The position numbers and the translations under genes were made by a program. Source: Enhydrobacter aerosaccus (GTDB lineage: Bacteria; Pseudomonadota; Alphaproteobacteria; Reyranellales; Reyranellaceae). From it: DNA of 64,000 nucleotides. Shown here piece after piece: positions 18,491 through 27,149 of the stretch. The DNA is taken from contig CAIWTJ010000272.1 in assembly GCA_903915535.1 (NCBI GenBank), positions 1-64,000 on the forward strand, in the 5' to 3' direction. Positions within the stretch are counted from its first letter, which is position 1, and the number at the start of each line of letters is the position of its first letter. The notes under the pieces are model-generated. The model did not search any database, had not been told where the DNA came from, and saw only the letters and a program-made list of their open reading frames with translations.

Positions 18491-18506
18491 GTCGAAAACT
18501 TTCGAC
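18491..18506. promoter_or_regulatory. Candidate repressor operator (leftward region)
   Basis: GTCGAAAACTTTCGAC, 30 bp (about 3 helical turns) from the previous site. Confidence 0.75.
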
Positions 18507-18580
18507 TACAGGACCACGGCGCTCACCTTGACCGTGCAGCGCGTCGCCCGGAAACTTCTCGCCGAAAGCGCAGGTGTTTC

Positions 18581-19402
18581 TTGTTTTTCCGGCTATTTGC
18601 GACGCTGGCGGCCGCGATCACGATCGCCGGCAATGCCTCGGCTCAGGTCGTTCGATCCCTCTCGCGGGACGCCATGACCGACAAGAGCAATCCCCAGCTG
18701 ATCGTCTCCGCGGCCAATGGGCAGGCCGATCTCGTCGTCGGCTGCGAGGCGTCATATGCCGTGCGCGCCGTCGATCTCTACCGAGTGTTCCTGCCCTCTG
18801 CCAAGATCCTGGCGCGCTTCGATGCGGCGCCTCCCGTCACCGGCTGGGGCACGTTCGATCTGTCGGCGACGGGCGCCGGCGCACCACCGATGCGTTCGAT
18901 GGTTATCCGGATGCAGGATCACGAAGGCTTTGCGAAGTCTCTCGGCAGCAGCTCGAAACTGCTCGTGCGCGTCGACGGCTCGCCGCCGATCGACTTCGCT
19001 TTCGATTGGAGCGCCGACACGCTGGGCGCCTTTGCCGTGACGGCCGAGCTCGCCGGCGCCGATCGGCCGACGGCCATCCTCGGCTATCACTATCTGACGC
19101 AAGCCATTGCGCAGGTCGCCGCCGGCCGCGATCCGAATCAGATCGCCGCGCTGTTCTCGGCGATGAAACTCGACTGGCGCGACCAGGGAAAGCCGAAGGA
19201 TGCGGCCGTGCTGATCGGCGGCATCATGAATGCGCTATCACGGACAAAGAACCCGCGCACGGTCGAGGATGCGGGCGGCGTTCTGTTCGGTGCTGCCTGG
19301 CCGAAGCTGCGGCCGCTGGCGTCGAGCGGCGACAAGGCCTATCGCGAGATCAATCAGCCGATGCCGGCGCAGCTCACCTGGCTCGCTGATCGCTGCAAGT
19401 GA
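18581..19402 (+). CDS. Secreted protein of unknown function
   Basis: Signal peptide MFFRLFATLAAAITIAGNASAQ; lies between the operator pair and the repressor gene. Confidence 0.55.
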   Translation: MFFRLFATLAAAITIAGNASAQVVRSLSRDAMTDKSNPQLIVSAANGQADLVVGCEASYAVRAVDLYRVFLPSAKILARFDAAPPVTGWGTFDLSATGAGAPPMRSMVIRMQDHEGFAKSLGSSSKLLVRVDGSPPIDFAFDWSADTLGAFAVTAELAGADRPTAILGYHYLTQAIAQVAAGRDPNQIAALFSAMKLDWRDQGKPKDAAVLIGGIMNALSRTKNPRTVEDAGGVLFGAAWPKLRPLASSGDKAYREINQPMPAQLTWLADRCK

Positions 19403-20026
19403 TCAACGCGATTTCTTGTGCACCCATTCGATGGGCCCGACCCAGTCGAGCAGCTGATCGACGAGCGGCTCGAAAGCGGGGTTCACGCTCGACAGCGTGA
19501 AGCGGTTACGCTTGGTGCCGCGCTCGAGCAATTTCACGAAGCGCTTTCCGTCGCGCACCTGAGCGACGACGATCTCGCCGCGGAACCGCGACGGATCCTC
19601 CTCGAGCCGCCGATGAAAGAGCCGATCGCCGTCGTGATATAGCGGCGTCATTGATCGGCCGCGCACCTCTGTTGCCTCGTACAATTCCATGCCGGGCGGC
19701 GCCGCCGTCCAGTCGATCGGCGGCTCGTCCTCGGCGAGGATGATGATCTCGGCGCCGGCGCCGACGTAGGAGCGGATCGGGACCATGCGCAGACCGATTT
19801 CGCCGCGGATCTCGGCGGCGGTGACGGGCCGCTTGAGTTTCAGCGACGCGCCGACGGCCAGGGCTTCGTAGGTGTCATCGCCGAGCGAATGCGTGCGCGA
19901 TGCCATGAACGGCCAGAGCGCGCCGGGGCTGAGGCCCGAGGTGCGGCACCAATCCTTGGGCTCGAGCTCCTCTTGCGCCATGAAGTCGGCGAGCGCGCGC
20001 CGTCGTTGTTCTGGATCGTACGCCAT
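19403..20026 (-). CDS. CI-like repressor, S24/LexA-type peptidase domain
   Basis: ATEVRGRSMTPLYHDGDRLFHRR (Ser), GKRFVKLLERG (Lys); N-terminal HTH. Confidence 0.8.
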   Translation of the reverse strand: MAYDPEQRRRALADFMAQEELEPKDWCRTSGLSPGALWPFMASRTHSLGDDTYEALAVGASLKLKRPVTAAEIRGEIGLRMVPIRSYVGAGAEIIILAEDEPPIDWTAAPPGMELYEATEVRGRSMTPLYHDGDRLFHRRLEEDPSRFRGEIVVAQVRDGKRFVKLLERGTKRNRFTLSSVNPAFEPLVDQLLDWVGPIEWVHKKSR

Positions 20027-20046
20027 GGCTAAAGCAGTGCCATTTC

Positions 20047-20062
20047 GTCGAAAATTTTGCGC
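20047..20062. promoter_or_regulatory. Degenerate repressor operator between cI-like and cro-like genes
   Basis: GTCGAAAATTTTGCGC; left half matches the perfect sites. Confidence 0.55.
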
Positions 20063-20094
20063 GCATAACACTTTCGACGATGGCCCGTTGACCA

Positions 20095-20110
20095 GTCGAA
20101 AATTTTCGAC
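20095..20110. promoter_or_regulatory. Candidate repressor operator between cI-like and cro-like genes
   Basis: Perfect palindrome GTCGAAAATTTTCGAC, identical to 18461-18476. Confidence 0.75.
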
Positions 20111-20123
20111 GATGCTTAGCGTC

Positions 20124-20411
20124 ATGACCGACCCCGTCGAAAAAGCCGATTTGCCCGAGATTCCAACGCAAACGGCCGTGCTGGACCGCATCCGCGCCTA
20201 CGCCAAGGCGATGGGCTGGACCGGTGGAAAACTGGCATCCGAGGCCGGATTGAGCCGCGGCACGCTCGGCGATCTGTTCGACCCGGCCTGGCGGCCCACG
20301 TCGACGACAGTGTTCGCGTGCGAGGCGGTGATCCCGGCGGATTGGCGGCCCGACTCGTCGGCGCCGATCGACGGCCAAGCCGCCACGACAGAGGCGTTGG
20401 CAGCGGCATGA
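20124..20411 (+). CDS. Cro-like HTH protein
   Basis: RAYAKAMGWTGGKLASEAGLSRGTLGDLF; divergent from repressor. Confidence 0.6.
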   Translation: MTDPVEKADLPEIPTQTAVLDRIRAYAKAMGWTGGKLASEAGLSRGTLGDLFDPAWRPTSTTVFACEAVIPADWRPDSSAPIDGQAATTEALAAA

Positions 20412-20779
20412 TTAAACGCCGCGCTGCCCTTGCAGATAGAGGGCCCGCTGCGCGTTCATCGCGCGCGGGTGCCTCGACCGGTCCGTCGCAGGCGGATGCA
20501 ACAGCTGAGCTCGGCCGCGCCCAAGGCGTACAGGCCGGTTCGCTCGCTGCCGCGACGGGCCGGTCGAGGCGGGATATCGCTCGTTCTCTCATGACCGGCA
20601 AAGTGGAGGGCGCGCCCGAAGCTTTCGCCCGGAACACGCGCGATTCTTTCCGGGCCGAGCTGCACGGTGCCACGCACCTCGGCCTCGCTCTCACGCCCTA
20701 CCAACGCCAGAGGGCGATCGAGGATTACGACGCGCAACTTGCCCAGCTCGAGAACCTTGGCGGCGAGGTGGTCGCGTGA
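20408..20779 (+). CDS. Hypothetical phage protein
   Basis: ATGA overlap with previous gene. Confidence 0.5.
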   Translation: MIKRRAALADRGPAARSSRAGASTGPSQADATAELGRAQGVQAGSLAAATGRSRRDIARSLMTGKVEGAPEAFARNTRDSFRAELHGATHLGLALTPYQRQRAIEDYDAQLAQLENLGGEVVA

Positions 20780-21249
20780 GCCGTCCCGCCTTCAAGCCCG
20801 TCGCGCGGCGCGAGATCACGTCCCCGAAATTCGCCGTCGGTGAGCTGTTCGCACAGAACGACGGCGTCAAGCACGTCATGGTCAAGCTGGGCGTCGGCAA
20901 AACGACGGCCTATGCCTTCACCGACGAACAGGCGCCCGACGAGATCTCGTTCGCGCGTGTCGCCGCTCTCACCGGTCCGAAGGCTCCGGCCTGCGCCTCC
21001 TATCTGGCACTGCTCGCCGGCGGCGTGTTCCTGCCGATCGCTCCCGAGGATGCCGACATGAGCACGCTCTGCGCCGACGATCTGCGCGCGCATGGCGAGG
21101 CCGTCGCGTGCGTCGTCGACGGGCTGCGCGACGGCAAGCTGACAAACGGCGAGGGTCGCAAGGCGCTCGAGAAGATCCTGGCGGCGTTGCGGGCTCTGAC
21201 GGGCCTGTACGCCGTGGTGAGCGAGGAGGCCAAGAAACCGACGAGCTGA
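20776..21249 (+). CDS. Hypothetical phage protein (possibly CII-like regulator)
   Basis: NDGVKHVMVKLGVGKTTAYAFTDEQAPDEISFARVAALTGPKAP; position after cro-like genes. Confidence 0.4.
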   Translation: MSRPAFKPVARREITSPKFAVGELFAQNDGVKHVMVKLGVGKTTAYAFTDEQAPDEISFARVAALTGPKAPACASYLALLAGGVFLPIAPEDADMSTLCADDLRAHGEAVACVVDGLRDGKLTNGEGRKALEKILAALRALTGLYAVVSEEAKKPTS

Positions 21250-21297
21250 TCCCACAAGTCGCCGAACAAACTCTCTAACGGAGCGGGGGCTCTAAAA

Positions 21298-21669
21298 ATG
21301 AAAATCGAGATACCGGCCGCGATCGCGGCCGAGCGGCAGCGACAGATCGCGGCCGAAGGATGGACGCCCGAACACGACGACGCGCACGACAACGGTGAGC
21401 TGCTCGCCGCCGCGCGCATGTATTTCCAGATATCGACCGGCGGCACGCTCGTTTTCCGACAGATGACGGTTCGCCGCAAGACGGTGCCGCTCGGCTGGCC
21501 GTGGGATCCCTCATGGTGGAAGCCCAAGACGCCGGCGCGCAATCTCGAGCGTGCCGGCGCGCTTTGCATGGCCGAGATCGACCGTCTCGCGCGACGTCAA
21601 CGCCCGACGTCGGCCGTCGAGGAGACGCTCGGCCAGATCGTCGCTGCCTATAACGGATTGTCAGCGTGA
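21298..21669 (+). CDS. Conserved phage hypothetical protein
   Basis: AAERQRQIAAEGWTPEHDDAHDNGELLAAARMYF...WPWDPSWWKPKTPARNLERAGALCMAEIDRL. Confidence 0.6.
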   Translation: MKIEIPAAIAAERQRQIAAEGWTPEHDDAHDNGELLAAARMYFQISTGGTLVFRQMTVRRKTVPLGWPWDPSWWKPKTPARNLERAGALCMAEIDRLARRQRPTSAVEETLGQIVAAYNGLSA

Positions 21670-22262
21670 GCGCCTCGGCCGAGCGCACCTGGCCGCGGCT
21701 GGCCGCCAGCCGTGACGGCCTGAAATGGGGCCCGCGTCACGCGGCCGAGATCATCGTGCCGATTCCCGAACCGCTGCCGCGCTACGAGCCGCCGATCGTG
21801 TCGACTCTGCGCAGCTTCGCCAGCCGCGGCGCCTCGCGTGCTTTGCTGAACCGGATCGCCGGCGGCGCGGCGCATTACAATCACCTCAATAAATTCTGGG
21901 ATATCGACGGCGCGACCGGCGTCGCGGCGATCGCCATGCTTCCCGCCGGCGCGCGCGATCGCGACGCCCGGCACCGCGAGCTCGACGCCATCGGCGCACC
22001 TTTCCAGATCTTCGGGTTCGAGCTGTCGGCTGACGAGCGCCGCATCGCCCTGCTGCAGATCATCGCCGATTATGCCCTCGCGGGGCAGCGCGTACCGACG
22101 CCCGGTGTCCTGGCCCGCCAGCTGGGCGCGAGCCAGGGCACGGTCGAGGGCGATATCGACTGGCTGCATGCGCAACGCCGTGTCGCCTGCCAGATCGGCG
22201 GCAAGTCGGGCCAGCGTGCGGTCGCCTTCGCGGCGCCAGTGTCTGAGGAGGCGCGCGCGTGA
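21666..22262 (+). CDS. Hypothetical phage protein with wHTH-like C-terminus
   Basis: ATGA overlap; QRVPTPGVLARQLGASQGTVEGDIDWLHAQRRVACQI. Confidence 0.5.
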   Translation: MSASAERTWPRLAASRDGLKWGPRHAAEIIVPIPEPLPRYEPPIVSTLRSFASRGASRALLNRIAGGAAHYNHLNKFWDIDGATGVAAIAMLPAGARDRDARHRELDAIGAPFQIFGFELSADERRIALLQIIADYALAGQRVPTPGVLARQLGASQGTVEGDIDWLHAQRRVACQIGGKSGQRAVAFAAPVSEEARA

Positions 22263-23308
22263 GCGACAAGCCGCCCTCCTTCAGCGAGCGCGCCGAGTAC
22301 CTGCGCGACAATCTGCAGATTTCCGAGGTGATCGGCCGCGTCGTGACGCTCAAGAAAAGCGGCGCCGATCATTTCGGCCTCTGTCCGTTCCACAATGAGT
22401 CGACGGGCTCGTTTTCGGTGAACGACAAAAAGCGGTTTTTCTACTGCTTCGGCTGCGGCGCTGGCGGCGACGTCGTGAAATTCATCATGCAGCGCCAGGA
22501 TCTCGAGTTCCGCGAGGCCGTCGAGCTGCTCGAGTCCAAGAACGGCCTCAAGCTGCTCAAGGCGTCGACGCAGCCCGCCGCGCCCAAGGTGCCGCAGGCG
22601 CAGGATCCGGGGAAGCTCGAGGGCGTCGTGCGGATCTGGGGGCAATGCCGCTGGCATCCGATCATCGCGCACTATTTCACCGGCCGTCATATCGTGCCGC
22701 CCTCGAGCTACGGCGTTGCGGACCCGAGCATCAATCAGGGTTGGCCGGCCGACGTGCTGTTTCACCGCGGGCTCTGGCACAAGGATGAAAAGCGCGAGTA
22801 TCCGGCCATGGTCGCGGCCTTCCGCCAGCGGCCGGGCGGCCCGGTCCAGGCGATCCACCGGACGTTTCTCAAGGTGTCCGGTACGACCGTCACAAAGGCC
22901 GGCACCGCGAGCGACAAGATGATGCTCGGCCCCGTCGCCGGGTCGGTGATCTGGCTCGGGCCGATCGCCGGCGAGATGACGGGCGGCGAGGGCATCGAAA
23001 CGACCCTCTCGGCCGGGCAGATCTTCAAGCGGCCGGGAATCGCCTTCGGAGCGCGCGCCGGCATGGCGACATTCGAGCTGCCGTTCGAGGTCGACGGTTT
23101 CTGGTACGCGGCCGATCGGAACAAGAGCCATCCGGATCCGAAAAAGTCGAGGGTCGGCGAGCGGGCCGCATGGGCCGGTCACAAGCTGAACGCCATCGCG
23201 GGCCGCAAGTGCGCGGTTAAGATCCCGACCTTGCCAGGCGAAGGCCTCGGCGACTTCAACGATGCGCTCGTGCTCCTCGCCGAACGGCGTTCGGAGGTGG
23301 CGGCGTGA
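22259..23308 (+). CDS. DNA primase (CHC2 zinc finger plus Toprim-like)
   Basis: LCPFHNESTGSFSVNDKKRFFYCFGCGAGGDVVKFIMQRQDLEFREAVELL; GEGIETTLSA Toprim-like motif. Confidence 0.88.
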   Translation: MSDKPPSFSERAEYLRDNLQISEVIGRVVTLKKSGADHFGLCPFHNESTGSFSVNDKKRFFYCFGCGAGGDVVKFIMQRQDLEFREAVELLESKNGLKLLKASTQPAAPKVPQAQDPGKLEGVVRIWGQCRWHPIIAHYFTGRHIVPPSSYGVADPSINQGWPADVLFHRGLWHKDEKREYPAMVAAFRQRPGGPVQAIHRTFLKVSGTTVTKAGTASDKMMLGPVAGSVIWLGPIAGEMTGGEGIETTLSAGQIFKRPGIAFGARAGMATFELPFEVDGFWYAADRNKSHPDPKKSRVGERAAWAGHKLNAIAGRKCAVKIPTLPGEGLGDFNDALVLLAERRSEVAA

Positions 23309-23892
23309 CCCGGGTCCCGATGATCGCGGCCGGGCGAGGCCTCGGCGCGGCGCGCGGATTCGAGCGCGAGCGCGACGACTACTATCCGACGCCGGCGCGG
23401 CCGATCTGTGCGCTCCTCGACGTCGAGGAATTCCCGGGCGGTGTTTGGGAGCCGGCGTGCGGCAACGGCGCCATGTCGCGCGTGCTGATCCAGTACGGGC
23501 GGCTCAGCACGGTTTCAACGGATCTGATCTATCGCGGCTATGGCCGGGGCGGCGTCGATTTCCTCAAGGCGCGATCGCTGCGCCGGCCGAACGTGGCGAC
23601 GAATCCTCCTTTCAAGCATTGGCAGGAATTCGCGGCGCACGCGCTCGAGCTCGGCGCCCGCAAGGTGGCGTTGCTCGGCCGGTTGATGCTGCTGGGCGGC
23701 TGGGAACGGTCGCAGTTTTTCCTTCGCACTCGCCTCACGCGAGTTTGGGGTGTCGGCCGGATCGACATGCTGCCGCCCGGCGCGGTCGACGCCGGCTTCG
23801 GCGGCACGATCGAATTCGCGTGGTTCGTCTGGGATCGCTCGAGCAGCGCGCGCCGCTACCAGGGGCCGATCATCAACTGGGTGAAGCCATGA
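23305..23892 (+). CDS. Phage DNA methyltransferase-like protein
   Basis: VWEPACGNGAMSRVL (motif I) and NVATNPPFKHW (NPPF, motif IV). Confidence 0.7.
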   Translation: MTRVPMIAAGRGLGAARGFERERDDYYPTPARPICALLDVEEFPGGVWEPACGNGAMSRVLIQYGRLSTVSTDLIYRGYGRGGVDFLKARSLRRPNVATNPPFKHWQEFAAHALELGARKVALLGRLMLLGGWERSQFFLRTRLTRVWGVGRIDMLPPGAVDAGFGGTIEFAWFVWDRSSSARRYQGPIINWVKP

Positions 23893-24380
23893 GCCGGCCA
23901 GAACCGATGACGGTCACCCATTTGCGCCAGCAGATTCGCGCCGGCTGCACGCTTCCCGTCCTGCACCGGATCGCGGGCAGTGCTGCCGAATTCTCTCGCC
24001 TCGACGGTGAGTACGGCATCCTGCCGCGAAAGAACCTGCGTACCCGGCCGGACGATGCCCCACCGCCGCCGCCGCCGGTGCGCGATCGTCGCAGCGAGGA
24101 TTTCCTGCCGCGCGGCCAGGCCGATTTGCTGGCCCTGATCGAAAAGCAGGCGCGCGCCGGCGAGGTGTTCCCCGGATCCGTAGTGATCGCCAAGAACCTC
24201 GACTGCAGCTGGCTCGTCGTCGAGCGCGACCTGCGGCTGCTCGAGCGCCGGCAGCTGATCGCCATCGGCTACTACCGCAGCGCCGGATCGGCGGTGCGGC
24301 GTATCGAGATCCGCGGCAAGGGCCTGCAGACGGCGTTGCCGCCCTTCAATCCAATGCGCGCGGCCGAGGTGAGGGCATGA
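23889..24380 (+). CDS. Hypothetical phage protein, wHTH-like
   Basis: FPGSVVIAKNLDCSWLVVERDLRLLERRQLIAIGYYR. Confidence 0.5.
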   Translation: MSRPEPMTVTHLRQQIRAGCTLPVLHRIAGSAAEFSRLDGEYGILPRKNLRTRPDDAPPPPPPVRDRRSEDFLPRGQADLLALIEKQARAGEVFPGSVVIAKNLDCSWLVVERDLRLLERRQLIAIGYYRSAGSAVRRIEIRGKGLQTALPPFNPMRAAEVRA

Positions 24381-24385
24381 ACGCT

Positions 24386-24952
24386 CTAGTCGGGTTTGCG
24401 TTCGCCGAGCCAGCGCGGCCACAGTCCCACCCGCTCCTGGCGCGCCTTCGCCTCTGCATCGGCATACGCCTTGCTGAGCTCGGGCTTCCCGGCGATCGCG
24501 TCGTCGAGCCAAAAGCCATAGGCCATGCCGTGCTCGAGGAGCGCGCGGGCGACGTCTATTTCCTCGCCGCCGATCTTGGGCGCCATTGCCGTCACGCGGG
24601 CGACGATACGGCAGTAACGATCCCATTTCGTGGGCTCGTAGTAGATCTTGCGGTTCGCCCTCGTGAGCATGTCCTCGAGATCGGCGCGCCCGCGCATGCC
24701 GTCGACGGTCTCAATCCCCGTCGCGCCGATCGCCGGCTTGTTCCTGAGCTCGGCGGCCTGCACGCCCCAGATCCGGATATGCGGCTTGAGGCCAATCACC
24801 GCGACGGTGTCGCCGTCGAGCGCGTAGGCCTCGCCCCATCCCGCGTCGGGAAGCGGCTTGCCCTCGCGCGCTCGAGCCGGAGTGCCCGGCTTCTCGGCCA
24901 GGGCTGGAAAGGCGACGGCGGCGAGCGCTGCCGCGAGGATCATTGTTTTCAT
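24386..24952 (-). CDS. Secreted thermonuclease (SNase)-like protein
   Basis: Signal peptide MKTMILAAALAAVAFPALA; LDGDTVAV..LKPHIRIWGVQAAELRN ... ALLEHGMAYGFW. Confidence 0.8.
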   Translation of the reverse strand: MKTMILAAALAAVAFPALAEKPGTPARAREGKPLPDAGWGEAYALDGDTVAVIGLKPHIRIWGVQAAELRNKPAIGATGIETVDGMRGRADLEDMLTRANRKIYYEPTKWDRYCRIVARVTAMAPKIGGEEIDVARALLEHGMAYGFWLDDAIAGKPELSKAYADAEAKARQERVGLWPRWLGERKPD

Positions 24953-25014
24953 GCCGCGACCCTGCTCCCCGATTGGGGCGGGCGAACGGCGTTCGGGTAA
25001 AGGTTTGTAAAGTC

Positions 25015-26901
25015 GTGTCCGACCAAGACGATCTCTCCCAAGACGCGCCGCCGCCCGAGCCGGATAAGCCCGAGCGCGCGCCCGGGCCGCCGGCCGACTG
25101 GACCGGCATAACGTGGTTCGACTTCCGCAAGGCCGAGTGGTGGTTCAAGGACGAGCGCGACGGCTGGCGCCGAGATCCGCCGCCGATCCAGATCATGGGC
25201 CACGCCGGCGGCGAGTATGAGTTCGTGACCGAGGCCGGCGAGGTGAGAAAGTGGACGTCGTCGCAGCTGCACGGCCGCGGCGGCATGGCCGATTTGTTCG
25301 GCGGCGACGTGCGCTGGGCGACGCGGCATTTTCCCGGCGAGGACAAGGACAAGAAACCGACGGGTCGGCCGAATGTCACGGCCTGCATGGAACGGCTTAT
25401 CTGGGTCTGCCGGAAAAAGGGCTATATCGACGGCACGCGCCGTCACCTCGGCGCCGGCACCTGGCCCGGGCCCGATGGCACGCCGGCGGTCAACGCGGGC
25501 GACGTCGTATTTTACGACGGCGAGATCTACCCGCCGGGCAGCCTGATCGGTGACGCGCTCTATACGATCGGCGGCACGCGCGCCCGACCGGCGCATGAGA
25601 TCATTTCAAAACGCCGCGGCGAGCTCGCGCGATTCGACTGGGCGCCGGCGAGCACCGACGACGGGCTTTGGGTCACGACGGCGCTCAATAGCTGGCACTG
25701 GAAATCGGACGAGGCGCGCGAGTTGTTCGCCGGCGGCCTGTTCGTGAACACGCTCGGCGACGCGCCGGCGTGGAAAAATCATATGTTCGTCCAGGCGCCG
25801 CCCGAGTCGGGCAAGTCGCACCTGCTGCGCTTCACCGCCGCGCTGCTCGGCGGATCGGCTTCGCCGCCGCTGAAAACCTATTCAAAGGCCTATATCGAGG
25901 CGCGCAACTCGGGCAAGGCGCTGGCGATCATTCTCGACGAGGCGGAATCGGAGAGCGAGGCCGAGCGGATCAAGCACCTATTCGAGCTGCTGCGCATGCT
26001 GAACGACGACGGCGCCAAGGGCGGTCGCGGATCCACGTCGGGCAAGACGCGAGAATTCGACGTGCACGGCCCGGTGATCATGGCGGCGACGTTGCGCGAG
26101 CGCTGGCGGCCGCAGGATCGGCGCCGCGTGATGCTGCTGCATCTTCTCCCATTCAAGGAGCGCGACGAGGCGCAGCACTCGAAAGCCGACGTCGCCCTGC
26201 TGATCAAGCAAGCGGGCGAACGATCGGCCGCACTGCGCGCGCGGGCGCTCGAGCGCTGGCCTCTCTTTCTCAAAAACCTCGCGATCGCGCACAAGGCCGT
26301 CGTCGATCTCGGCGGCACGTCGGGCGACGGCGACCAGCTCGGCGGCCTGATCGCCGGATGGTGGACCCTGATTTACGACGACGAGCCCGGCGAGGATCGG
26401 ATTGCCGACGTGAAGCGGTTCGCCGATTTCATCCGGACCGTCGTCGAGCTCGAGGACGGCGACGACGAGCCGACGAGCTGCTTCCGCTATCTGCTCGGCG
26501 CGCCGCTCGCGCGAAACTGGAACAGTGGAAAGCTTCTCACGGTCGGGCAGACGATCGCGCGAGCCCGCGAGAAAGATCACGTCGACGGCAGCTCGGCACG
26601 CGAGGCGTTGCACCCCATGGGACTGCGCCTCATTCCCGAGCGCGGCGGCGATTGGTCGACGGCCTGGCTGGCGATCGCCAACAAGCACAATGGCCTCGAG
26701 GACGTGTTCGCCAAAAAGCCCGAATGGGGCGAGGAGAAGTGGAACCAGGCCATGGTCGGCCTCGTGGGCTCGCAGTCCCGCCACCCCTTCGACAAACAGA
26801 ACCCGCCGATCCGCTTCGCCGGACCGCCGTCGCGCGCGCTGTTCCTGCCGCCGGGCTACCTGCCTGCGATCAGCGACGAATACGATCGGCTCAGCGTATG
26901 A
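25015..26901 (+). CDS. P-loop replicative helicase/primase-like protein (GTG start)
   Basis: Walker A MFVQAPPESGKSHLLRF, Walker B-like ALAIILDEAESES. Confidence 0.7.
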   Translation: MSDQDDLSQDAPPPEPDKPERAPGPPADWTGITWFDFRKAEWWFKDERDGWRRDPPPIQIMGHAGGEYEFVTEAGEVRKWTSSQLHGRGGMADLFGGDVRWATRHFPGEDKDKKPTGRPNVTACMERLIWVCRKKGYIDGTRRHLGAGTWPGPDGTPAVNAGDVVFYDGEIYPPGSLIGDALYTIGGTRARPAHEIISKRRGELARFDWAPASTDDGLWVTTALNSWHWKSDEARELFAGGLFVNTLGDAPAWKNHMFVQAPPESGKSHLLRFTAALLGGSASPPLKTYSKAYIEARNSGKALAIILDEAESESEAERIKHLFELLRMLNDDGAKGGRGSTSGKTREFDVHGPVIMAATLRERWRPQDRRRVMLLHLLPFKERDEAQHSKADVALLIKQAGERSAALRARALERWPLFLKNLAIAHKAVVDLGGTSGDGDQLGGLIAGWWTLIYDDEPGEDRIADVKRFADFIRTVVELEDGDDEPTSCFRYLLGAPLARNWNSGKLLTVGQTIARAREKDHVDGSSAREALHPMGLRLIPERGGDWSTAWLAIANKHNGLEDVFAKKPEWGEEKWNQAMVGLVGSQSRHPFDKQNPPIRFAGPPSRALFLPPGYLPAISDEYDRLSV

Positions 26902-26920
26902 GGCGTTACAGGAACCGATT

Positions 26921-27149
26921 TTGTAGCGGGCATGTAACGCCCTTTGTAACGCCCCCTGATCCGCCGCCCGACGGGCTCCGAGGGCAATCCGTTACACCGT
27001 TACAAAGAAAGGGCGGATTGCGCGTGCGCGCGTGCGTGTGTGCATGCAACCCCTCTCTCTTTCTTTGTAGCAATGTAACAAAAGATAATAAGAGATAGGA
27101 AAACCGGCATGAAAAGGCCGTTACAAACCCCGCTACAAGAGCGCTACAC
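26921..27149. other. Candidate replication origin: mirror-symmetric TGTARC hexamer array
   Basis: Ten hexamers in five pairs with start+end sums all equal to 54070; one arm AT-rich. Confidence 0.6.

Noticed and set aside
27018-27048. Alternating gcgcgtgcgcgcgtgcgtgtgtgcatgc tract as a stand-alone microsatellite
   Set aside because: Short and imperfect; more meaningful as the centre of the dyad array at 26921-27149.
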